Shown one piece after another: positions 40,910 through 48,769 of a DNA stretch of 64,000 nucleotides (positions within the stretch are counted from its first letter, which is position 1; the number at the start of each line of letters is the position of its first letter). Under the pieces are notes generated by a model. It did not search any database. It saw nothing but the letters and a program-made list of their open reading frames with translations, and had not been told where the DNA came from. The DNA comes from CBDEGK01 sp965237855 (GTDB lineage: Bacteria; Pseudomonadota; Gammaproteobacteria; Pseudomonadales; Halieaceae): the NCBI GenBank assembly GCA_965237855.1, contig CBDEGK010000008.1, forward strand, positions 930,001 to 994,000. The letters are read 5' to 3'. The position numbers were made by a program, and so were the translations under genes.

Positions 40910-42460
40910 TTAGTACTGCGTGTTCGCGTAATTCATCAGCTGCTCTACGATCTGGTCAACGCTGAAGGAAGCGGGGCGCTGTCGCGGTGGATACTCCTGG
41001 AAGGTCATCAGGAATTTTTGCGACTCGGTCAGGGCGCCGTAGAGGATGAACAGGTTTTCAAAAAACCATTTATCATAGCCGCCTGCTTCGACCAGGGCTT
41101 TTTCAAAGGGGTCCTGGCGCAGGTTGAAAATATAGGGCGCGCGCTGTGGTGTGAACGGGTTCTGCCAGACCGCGCGGCCGTGCGCTTCCTGTATGGAATA
41201 CATTGCCTTCCAGTCGCCCCAGCGGACCGCGGAGTAATCCCCATCATCAGTAAAGTAATGGAATGTGTTGCGCGGTGACCGCTCGGTCTTGCCGCTAAAG
41301 TAATCAGTCATATCAAAGCCATCGAGGTGCACCTTGTAGCGATGGTCTCCAGCGCGATGACCTTTCAATAGTTTGCCCTTTATATCGGTAACGCCAGCCG
41401 CAGCCAGCAGTGTTGGTAACCAGTCATTGTGCGACACCAGCTCGTTGAACTGGCTACCCGGCTTGACCGTACCAGGCCAGCGCACCATCGCTGGCACCCG
41501 GAAGCCACCTTCCCAGGTGGTATTTTTTTCACCGTGGAACTGGGTGGTGCCGCCATCAGGCCAGGTAAAGGTTTCGGCACCGTTGTCGGTCGAATACATA
41601 ACGATGGTGTTATCGGCAATACCCCTGTCATCCAGGAAATCCAGCAATTCGCCGACATGCCCGTCGTGTTCCACCATGCCGTCGCCATAGAGGCCGCCAC
41701 GCTTCGACAAGCCCTTGCTCTCCTCTTTCAAGTGAGTCCACACATGCATGCGTGAGGAGTTCCACCAGACAAAGAAAGGTTTGTCTTGCTGAATCGCTTT
41801 GTCCATGAATTTCAGTGCGTGGGCAGTGAACTCCTCATCGGCAGTTTCCATGCGCTTCTTGGTCAGCGGACCGGTGTCATCGACTCTGCCATCGGCAAAA
41901 GAGTGCAGCACACCGCGGGGACCAAATTGCTTCCGGAACGCCGGATCTTTGGGATAGTTGGGATGCTCCGGTTCCTCCTCCGCGTTGAGGTGATAGAGAT
42001 TGCCGAAGAACTCGTCAAAGCCGTGCGCGGTGGGTAGAAATTCGTCGCGGTCGCCGAGATGGTTCTTGCCGAACTGCCCGGTCACGTAGCCGAGCGGTTT
42101 CAGTAAGCCGGCAATGGTGGGGTCTTCTTTGCGCAGGCCCGCCGGTGCACCGGGCAAGCCAACTTTGGTGAGACCGGTGCGAACCGGGTGCTGCCCGGTA
42201 ATAAAGGCAGAGCGGCCGGCGGTACAGGAGTTTTCGCCGTAGTAATCGGTGAATAGCGCACCTTCTTTGGCGAGGCGGTCAATGTTGGGGGTTCGGTAGC
42301 CCATCATCCCCAGGTTGTAGGCGCTGATGTTCCAGGTACCAATATCGTCGCCCCAGATGATCAGGATATTGGGTTTACTGGCGGACCAGGCGGCACAACT
42401 TACCAGTAACGACACGGTGTACAGGCAACCTATCAGCCAGCGCTTGGGCAATTTACTCAT
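40910..42460 (-). CDS. Exported sulfatase with formylglycine site
   Basis: Type I sulfatase of 516 residues with a signal peptide (LIGCLYTVSLLVSCAAWSA). The metal-binding start is PNILIIWGDDIG. The catalytic cysteine C79 in CTAGR fits the C-x-(P/A)-x-R rule for oxidation to formylglycine. Further active-site strings are GKNHLGDRDEF and STDNGAETFTWPDGG. It releases sulfate from an aryl or carbohydrate sulfate ester in the periplasm or outside. A maturation enzyme is not in the window. The gene converges on the MaoC hydratase gene and has AAGGAAG before its ATG. Confidence 0.94.
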   Translation of the reverse strand: MSKLPKRWLIGCLYTVSLLVSCAAWSASKPNILIIWGDDIGTWNISAYNLGMMGYRTPNIDRLAKEGALFTDYYGENSCTAGRSAFITGQHPVRTGLTKVGLPGAPAGLRKEDPTIAGLLKPLGYVTGQFGKNHLGDRDEFLPTAHGFDEFFGNLYHLNAEEEPEHPNYPKDPAFRKQFGPRGVLHSFADGRVDDTGPLTKKRMETADEEFTAHALKFMDKAIQQDKPFFVWWNSSRMHVWTHLKEESKGLSKRGGLYGDGMVEHDGHVGELLDFLDDRGIADNTIVMYSTDNGAETFTWPDGGTTQFHGEKNTTWEGGFRVPAMVRWPGTVKPGSQFNELVSHNDWLPTLLAAAGVTDIKGKLLKGHRAGDHRYKVHLDGFDMTDYFSGKTERSPRNTFHYFTDDGDYSAVRWGDWKAMYSIQEAHGRAVWQNPFTPQRAPYIFNLRQDPFEKALVEAGGYDKWFFENLFILYGALTESQKFLMTFQEYPPRQRPASFSVDQIVEQLMNYANTQY

Positions 42461-42593
42461 GAGGTAGCTTCCTTTCAGATGATGGTTTTGTTTCGATTTA
42501 CTGGAAGCTTAGCTGACCTCACCTGGATTGCAGCGAATCAGGCCGATATTTTTTAGTATCTGCCTCCGGCGGGCAGGTGCAGAAGTAAGTTCT

Positions 42594-43058
42594 CTAATGG
42601 TTAGACTTGTTGATGATGCCGAGGGTGTTCTGTTTGACAAGCAACAGTAGATCGATCAGCTGTTCCTGTTGTGTAGAGCTCAGGCCTCTCAACATTTGAG
42701 CCGTCACATAACTGCCCGATGCCAATATGGGCTCGTACAAGGCAAGCGTTTTGGCGGTCAGGTAGATCAAGGTGGCGCGACGGTCAGTGGGGTGTGGTTT
42801 ACGTTCTATCAGCTGCTTGCTTTGCAGTCTGTCGAGTAAACCACCAATGGCCACCTTTCCCATTTCCAGGTCTTCTGCTATGCGCACCTGGGTGAGGCCA
42901 TCATTGCGCGACAGGTGTAACACCACCCGCAATTGTGAGCGGGTCAGGCCCAGTGCTTTGAGCTCTTTGTCCATGGCGGTGGTGATGAGCCGGTGTAAGT
43001 CGCTGATCACAAATCCCAGGTTGCGATTCATGTCGTAGCCGGGCAGTTCCAGGCTCAT
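42594..43058 (-). CDS. MarR family regulator (paralogue 2)
   Basis: 154-residue winged-helix protein closely similar to the MarR encoded at 36747-37211. The recognition helix region is LTQVRIAEDLEMGKVAIGGL and the wing is HPTDRRATLIYLTAKT. A 26-base palindromic motif lies 38 bases before its start codon and recurs between the alcohol dehydrogenase and decarboxylase-like genes, which suggests autoregulation plus control of that divergent pair. The gene reads toward the sulfatase gene, 133 bases away. Confidence 0.93.
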   Translation of the reverse strand: MSLELPGYDMNRNLGFVISDLHRLITTAMDKELKALGLTRSQLRVVLHLSRNDGLTQVRIAEDLEMGKVAIGGLLDRLQSKQLIERKPHPTDRRATLIYLTAKTLALYEPILASGSYVTAQMLRGLSSTQQEQLIDLLLLVKQNTLGIINKSNH

Positions 43059-43095
43059 TGCAATTCACCCATAGCAGATCGAAAGAAATAGTATA

Positions 43096-43121
43096 GACGC
43101 ATATAGTATGCATGTATACTA
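43096..43121. promoter_or_regulatory. Putative MarR operator, site 2
   Basis: The reverse strand reads TATACATGCATACTATATGC within a 26-base motif that matches site 1 (39318-39343) at 21 positions. It is also a near-palindrome around GCATGTATAC. Its position upstream of the MarR start fits an autoregulatory operator. Confidence 0.75.
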
Positions 43122-43192
43122 AATTGATTAAGATGGCGAAGACCTGTGAGTGAACGATCACTTGGTTATTGTTCGAGCTCTTGGTGTCTGTA

Positions 43193-44854
43193 CTAGGGCA
43201 GCTTGCCGTAGTAGGTCGTACCGCCCTTGATCGTGGCGACGATGCCAATGCTACGTATCTGCTGAGGGGAAACTTTCAGAGGGTTGTTTTCCAGGATGAC
43301 CATATCGGCAAGTTTGCCGGCCTCAAGGCTGCCCAGGTCATCGCCCAGGTTCAGGTGTCGGGCGGCGTTGATGGTGATTCCCTGCATCGCCTGGTAGGGG
43401 GTGATAGCATGCTGTGGTCCCATGGTGACCCCGCTGCGGGTCGTGCGGTTTACCGCGGCCCAGACAAACTCTAGGGGTCTTGATTCAAACACGGGCGCAT
43501 CGGAATGCAGGGCAAGATTCACCCCTGCCGTGAGCAGACTGTTGGCGTTGAACAGATGTTCCGCCATCTCCTCACCGTAGACGACCTCGCGCATGGCATC
43601 GCCGTAATAGTAAAAAAACGGGGTGAGTTGAGACACACTCAGGCCCAGGGCTTTAACGCGAGCGATGTCCGCGGGGTCGAGCAAGGCGGAATGCTCGATG
43701 CCATGACTATATTGTGCTGCCGGATACTCCTTGGCCACTGCTTCGAAGCTGTCTAACAGCACCCGGTGGCCGCGGTCACCCATGGTATGTACTGCCAGTG
43801 AATAACCCTGGTCCATGGCAGTGCGCAGTGCTGCCTCAAACTCCTCCGGGGTGTAATTCAGATTGCCATTGCCGCCCATTAGCTGGGGTGCGACGGTAGC
43901 CGAGGTGCCGCCAATCAATGACGCATCCACCAGCAATTTGGGTCGGTGCGCCTGGAACCTGCCATCCCACGCAATTGGCCCGTTCAGTTCTTCCAGTAGC
44001 TGATACAGCGGGGTTGCGGTAATGCGTAACGGGTAGGCGTCGTTGTGGGCCAGTCGCCGTAAGTTCGCTATGTCTGCAACGCCACCACTGGCTCCAGTGG
44101 CGAGATCAGCAAAGGCGGTGACACCCTGGCTACTGAGCACACCGCCCAGGCGAAACATACTCTGCGCCAACTCCTTGGTGTTGATTCCCTCAAGCGCGGG
44201 GCGTAAAAATCCACCAATTGCAGACTCTGTCGCCACCCCGGTGAGTTCGTCGTTGGCATCCCTGAAAAACACACCACCACCGGGGACTCGCTCAGGTGTT
44301 GCCGGGCCCAGGCCGGCTTTGCGCAGGCCCGCGGAATTCATGCTGGCCCAGTGAAAGCCCTGGTATAACACCATGACCGGATGACGGGTGGTTGCTCAAT
44401 CCAGATCCTGCCGGGTCAGCGGACGGTAGGGTTTGATCAAGGCACTTTCATAGCCAAATATTCGAATCCATTCACCCTCGGGGGTGTTTGCCGCCAGTGC
44501 CTTGATCTGATCGACATAGGCATCCAGGTTCTCAATTCCCCAGGGCCGCAGATTGTGAAACAGTGAGGTCAGTGCGTACTCGGAATAATGGACGTGGGTA
44601 TCAATAAATCCTGGCGTCATGGTCTTGCCCTGCAAGTCCACCACGCGTGCGTTTTCGATGGCTGCGGCGTCTGCTTTAGCAAAATCACCGGCGAATACAA
44701 TGCGGCCCTGTCGCTCCAACAGGGCTTCGACGTAGCCGGGCTGACCACTCCGCATGGTCAGAATGTCACCGCCCCGGTACAAGGTGTCGGCGACTGCCGG
44801 TGAAGGCCACAACAGACTCAATAATATGAGTGAGAGAACTGGGGTATGCCGCAT
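43193..44854 (-). pseudogene. Amidohydrolase (family 3) interrupted by an in-frame TGA
   Basis: An exported metal-dependent hydrolase in one reading frame of 553 codons, broken by TGA at 44396-44398 (codon 153). Before the stop: a signal peptide (LSLILLSLLWPSPAVAD), DTLYRGGDILTMR, and KTMTPGFIDTHVHYSEYAL with metal-binding His. After it, still in frame, come ATTRHPVMVLYQGFHWASMN, AVHTMGDRGHRVLLDSFEAV, HSDAPVFESRPLEFVWAAVN and EAGKLADMVILENNPLKVSP. No other defect was found. A CGA-to-TGA change replacing Arg is the simplest explanation. It follows a second decayed gene by five bases. The downstream part could still be translated from the ATG at 44374 but would lack the metal-binding HxH. Confidence 0.9.
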
Positions 44855-44859
44855 GTCCT

Positions 44860-45668
44860 TTACTCCGTTGGATTACGTTCAGGGAACTGTAAGAATGCCA
44901 GCATCGCAGCCACTATCTGATTTTCCTGTTCAAGTTCATCGATAGTTGCCGCTGCGCGCACGCCCACGTCCTCCTGATTGAAAGAACCGAACTGCTAGTG
45001 ATCGCCGCCACCGATGGCCACATAGTGCGTGTGCGTGGGCATGTACTGTTTGGCATTGTCGAATATCTGTGGGCGTTCAGGGTTGTGGTGGCCGGTACCA
45101 TAGATGGAGATGATCGGCAGACTCAATTGTGTCATCGGCATAAACCCATAAGTGTAGGCGTCCAGCAGAATCAAGCCGTCGACCGCCCGCGGTTCTCTCT
45201 TCAACAGTGACAGGGCGGCAGCGCCTCCGATTGAGTGTCCTGCCAGCGCCCATTTTTTTATTCCTGAAAAAGATTTTCTGACTATCGAGATCCGGTCATC
45301 GGAGAAAATAGCGAGATCGCTGGGCATGTGCACCACCAGGGCCAGGTATCCCTGCTGAGCAATCCGCTCGAGCACGGGTAGATAACCGCGGGGATCACAG
45401 AAAGCACCCGGATAGATCACCAGCGCTGTTTGTGCGGCCTCACCAGGGGCTGATAGCCCAAGGCGTGCTCCCGCTGTACATATTCTAGTTGGACAAGGGT
45501 GGATGAATCTCGCTGCTCCCACAGTCGCAGCGCTCGCTCGCTGGCGCGCACTTGTGGCAGCTGGTCGTCGTACCACTCTTACTTCAATCCCAGCCAGCCA
45601 GCACTGATCAGTGCCACGAAGAAGGCCGCCGACCAGGCTGTGTACTGAATCCATTTCCTTGTTTGCAT
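44860..45668 (-). pseudogene. Alpha/beta hydrolase, multiply disabled
   Basis: A membrane-anchored hydrolase relic. From ATG 45668 the frame reads MQTRKWIQYTAWSAAFFVAL, meets TAA at 45579-45581, then continues EWYDDQLPQVRASERALRLW to GYQPL. A one-base loss near the G run 45446-45449 shifts the frame to AAQTALVIYPGAFCDPRGYL, and the nucleophile region WALAGHSIGGAAALSLLKRE. A TAG at 44995-44997 interrupts GGGDH and QFGSFNQEDVG, after which ENQIVAAMLAFL runs to TAA 44860. The catalytic GHSIGG, Asp and His regions are all recognisable. Three defects in one gene make true decay likely, unlike single homopolymer shifts elsewhere. Confidence 0.85.
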
Positions 45669-45676
45669 TGGGCTGC

Positions 45677-47413
45677 TTATGGCAGGTTTTTTTCCACTGC
45701 ATCCAGAAAACCCTGCATATCCACCATCTTTTCATTGGCGGGGTTGGTGGTTTTGCCTTTCAGATCGCCGGTGATGGTGCCCTGCGCCACGGTTTCGATT
45801 AGGGCATCCTTTAGTGCCGTCGAATAGCTGGTCAGTGCCGGGTTGTCTTCGCGCTCCGCAATCTCCTCCAGGGCGTTGGCCAGGGCGTAGATCAGGGCGG
45901 AGGAATTAAATATGGCCTCCTTGCCATCGCTTTCCAGGTACTTGAGATACAGGTCGTGGGCGGTGCCGTGGGGTGCCTCGTAGAGCATGGTGCCGTCCAT
46001 GCTCTCAATGATGGAGCTGGCGGTCGCCAGGCTGCCGCCGAGGGCTGCGGCGATGTCGGAAAAGATATCCCCATCCAGGTTCTGGGCGGGGTAGAGGGCG
46101 TTGCGCGGTGGGTCGGTAATCATCTTTTTCAACTGGCTGGAGGGACGCATGATCATGAAAGAGGGTGGCTCGGTATTGTCTGCCACCAGTTCCACCCTCA
46201 CCTCGTTGATGACATCACTAAACACCTCGTCGTAGTCAAGGTACTCCCGCTTGAGGCCGAAGTAGACCTCCTTGTCCTTCAGGGAAGCGTCGCGAAATAC
46301 CTGGCTGACCCAGTCTTTGATTGCCGCCCGGTCGTTGGTCATAAACAGGAGGGGGTCGCCTTGCTGTACCTCGCGGGCGCATTTTTCATCGCCATCGATA
46401 ATCACTTTGATAATACCGTCTTCGGGGGCGGGCAAGTTGTAGCTGCCATATTGGTCGCCGCCGCCGGCGCTCATGCGGGAAATGGAAATATGAAATTTGC
46501 GATCGGGGATGCCGTATTTTTTAAGGGTGTTCACCAGCTTGTACAGGCGGCGACCGGTATTATTGTCGGGTACACCCCACAGCGCTTTTTCGGGCGGATT
46601 TGCTACCAGTCGCGCAGCCTGTGCGTCGATCAGTTCGTAGTGATAAGACAGGCCTGCCTGTGCAAATTGCTCTTGGTAATCTGACTCATAGATGGATTCA
46701 ATGATGTTGCGCATCACACCGTCATAACCGGGGATCACGGTGTCTTTCAGGCCCAGGTAGGCGTCGCGTTTTTCGCTGAGGGCGCGTTGGAAGAACTGGT
46801 ATGCCCAGTCGGCTACGGCATTGGCATCATTCGTCTCGAGCATCCATGGGTCGCCGCGGTTTATTTTGCGACGGTGTAGCTCCTGGGGGTCGCCGCTGCT
46901 GCCGACAAATACCAGCTTGGCGATGCCGGTGGCCTCGGACAGGGCATTGTGGCTGTCCTTGATGCCGCCGTCGTCCATGGTGTAGACATCAATGTCGCGG
47001 CCAATCCACTGCGGGGGCGTGTTCTTGATATTGCGAAACTGGATATCTTCGCGCGTGATATTGCCACCAATGCCCTTGCGGATCGCGCCGTTGGGCGACT
47101 TGGTGGCGAGCTTGTCCAACTGGTCTTCTTCGAGATCCGGGTACTTGGTCAGTAATTCGTCCAATTGCTCGCGATTGACGGTCATGCCGGCATTCTTGAT
47201 ACCGACCCCATGTTCTTTCAGCAGGGCAATGGACTCGCGTATAACCGCGCCATTGCTCTTGAGGCGATTCTCCGCCGACAAGTCCACCTCAATCAGCCGC
47301 ATATTCAGTCGCTTGCTGACAAACTGTTCGAGGAGTCGTTCGAAGGCGACCTGGGCCATTTCATCGCCGTGTAAAACCACCAACGGCGCGTCAACTGTAA
47401 TTTTTTCGCTCAT
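45677..47413 (-). CDS. Type II NAD+-specific isocitrate dehydrogenase, long form
   Basis: Oxidative decarboxylation of isocitrate to 2-oxoglutarate. 578 residues, about 150 more than usual type II IDH. The N-terminus (VVLHGDEMAQVAFERLLEQF) and C-terminus resemble eukaryotic-type IDH. GLKDTVIPGYDG (221-232) carries the lysine of the STKNTIL-AYDG motif; NLDGDIFSD (445-453) carries the metal aspartates. The cofactor loop is APHGTAHDLYLKY, with D487-L488 where NADP enzymes have Arg-His. From memory, a type II NAD-IDH of Congregibacter litoralis has the same residues at the same numbers. Residues ~187-285 and ~352-450 look like a duplication. It may be the organism's main NAD-IDH or a second copy. 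Confidence 0.85.
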   Translation of the reverse strand: MSEKITVDAPLVVLHGDEMAQVAFERLLEQFVSKRLNMRLIEVDLSAENRLKSNGAVIRESIALLKEHGVGIKNAGMTVNREQLDELLTKYPDLEEDQLDKLATKSPNGAIRKGIGGNITREDIQFRNIKNTPPQWIGRDIDVYTMDDGGIKDSHNALSEATGIAKLVFVGSSGDPQELHRRKINRGDPWMLETNDANAVADWAYQFFQRALSEKRDAYLGLKDTVIPGYDGVMRNIIESIYESDYQEQFAQAGLSYHYELIDAQAARLVANPPEKALWGVPDNNTGRRLYKLVNTLKKYGIPDRKFHISISRMSAGGGDQYGSYNLPAPEDGIIKVIIDGDEKCAREVQQGDPLLFMTNDRAAIKDWVSQVFRDASLKDKEVYFGLKREYLDYDEVFSDVINEVRVELVADNTEPPSFMIMRPSSQLKKMITDPPRNALYPAQNLDGDIFSDIAAALGGSLATASSIIESMDGTMLYEAPHGTAHDLYLKYLESDGKEAIFNSSALIYALANALEEIAEREDNPALTSYSTALKDALIETVAQGTITGDLKGKTTNPANEKMVDMQGFLDAVEKNLP

Positions 47414-47491
47414 GACATTTCCTTGATCCGATACCTGTCATTCTAGCCCATTCACCTCCCTAGTGCGGCAACTGTGCTAGTGTCTCGTGCC

Positions 47492-48769
47492 ATGCGAATA
47501 GCCTCTCTGCCCGTTAAAACTGCCTTGCGCCTGATCATACCCTTTGGCTTTGGCTTTTTTCTGTCCATGTTCACCCGCACCTTGTCGAACATCGTCAAGC
47601 AACCGATTCAATTGGAACTGGGCTTGGGTGAGGAGGCCATAAGTCTTGCACTGGGCACGTCTTTTTTTGTCGCCTTTGCCCTGGCCCAGTTACCTGTGGG
47701 GGTACTGGTGGATCGCTATGATCCACGACGGGTCAATGCCTCCATGTTTTTGTTGGCGGCCATCGGTGCCCTGGTGATGTCGGTCAGCGAGAGTGGGGAG
47801 ATGCTGTTTGCCGGGCGCGCCCTGATGGGGGTGGGCTTCGCTGCCGGCTTGATGTCATCGCTGAAAGTATACGCGCTGTGGTTCCCGCGTGATCGCCTGG
47901 CTACCCTCAATAGCATGCAGTTCATGATTGGTGTACTGGGGGCGTGGTCCGCCACCAAGCCTATTGAGTTGTTGTTGCGGGTGATGGACTGGCGCGAACT
48001 GTATGTCTTGTTTGCATTCGTCACGGTTGTGGCGGCGCTGATTATTGTGACCGTCAGTCCTCGACATGACAGCGAGGGCAGCGGCGAGAGCCTCGGTCAA
48101 CAATTACTGGGCCTGCTCAGCATCTACCGCGATGGCTATTTCTGGCGGGTGGCGCCGTGGATGTTTGTGGCCATGGGTGTTTCCCAGGGCCTTGGAACGC
48201 TCTATGTTTTTTCCTGGTTAACCGATGTGGCAGAGTACAGCGTGTCCCGTGCAGCGACGGGTGTTGCCATTGTCAGCCTGGTTTCGGCGGCCAACTTTGC
48301 CCTTATGGGCCCCCTGTCAGAGGCACTGGAAAAGCGTGGCTACAGTCCACTGGTTTTGCCGGTGCTCGGACAAACCGTGGCGATGGTATTGTTGGCCGTA
48401 TTGTCCGCGCAGATTATGCTGGGGGTGGTGCCACAGTGGGTGCTGTGGACCATGTTGGTGGGCACCTCGACCCTGATCTTTGCCACCCTGGCCAAGGCCT
48501 TTCCGGTGCACTTGATTGGCCGTGTGTACACGGCATTCAACTTACTGGGATTCTTTACCACGGCGCTAGTGCAATGGTTTGTGGGATTTGTTCTCGACCA
48601 GTATCCGCGCACCGAGTTGGGGGTGGCGTCAGCGGATGGCTACCAGGTGGCTTTTTTTAGCCTGCTCTCGCTACAGCTGGTAGCGGCAAGCTGGTTTGTT
48701 GTGGCCACCCGCCTCAAGGTGGGTGCCAAGACCATGTTGCAAAAAGCCGAGGTGGGCCGGGCTGCTTAA
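47492..48769 (+). CDS. MFS transporter
   Basis: Inner-membrane transporter of about 425 residues with 12 predicted helices. The cytoplasmic loop 2-3 motif appears as GVLVDRYDPRRVNASMFLLA, a version of GxxxDRxGRR, and helix 5 contains MGVGFAAGLMSSLKVYALWF, typical of the NNP/OFA or sugar-acid groups. The substrate is unknown. The ATG at 47492 is preferred; a GTG at 47474 in frame would add six residues. It is divergent from the IDH gene with 78 bases between, and its end overlaps the lipase-like gene by four bases. Confidence 0.9.
   Translation: MRIASLPVKTALRLIIPFGFGFFLSMFTRTLSNIVKQPIQLELGLGEEAISLALGTSFFVAFALAQLPVGVLVDRYDPRRVNASMFLLAAIGALVMSVSESGEMLFAGRALMGVGFAAGLMSSLKVYALWFPRDRLATLNSMQFMIGVLGAWSATKPIELLLRVMDWRELYVLFAFVTVVAALIIVTVSPRHDSEGSGESLGQQLLGLLSIYRDGYFWRVAPWMFVAMGVSQGLGTLYVFSWLTDVAEYSVSRAATGVAIVSLVSAANFALMGPLSEALEKRGYSPLVLPVLGQTVAMVLLAVLSAQIMLGVVPQWVLWTMLVGTSTLIFATLAKAFPVHLIGRVYTAFNLLGFFTTALVQWFVGFVLDQYPRTELGVASADGYQVAFFSLLSLQLVAASWFVVATRLKVGAKTMLQKAEVGRAA

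Noticed and set aside
44396..44398. TGA in the amidohydrolase as a selenocysteine codon
   Set aside because: Amidohydrolases do not use selenocysteine at this loop, no SECIS-like hairpin was recognised, and the next-door gene also carries TAG and TAA stops, which points to decay.
45956..46684. 242-codon plus-strand frame within the isocitrate dehydrogenase gene
   Set aside because: Antisense shadow of a well supported enzyme; composition is rich in His, Val and Gly as is common for such shadows.
45677..47413. Long IDH as a fusion with another enzyme
   Set aside because: Both halves align to the same IDH elements, so internal duplication explains the extra length better than fusion to a different domain.
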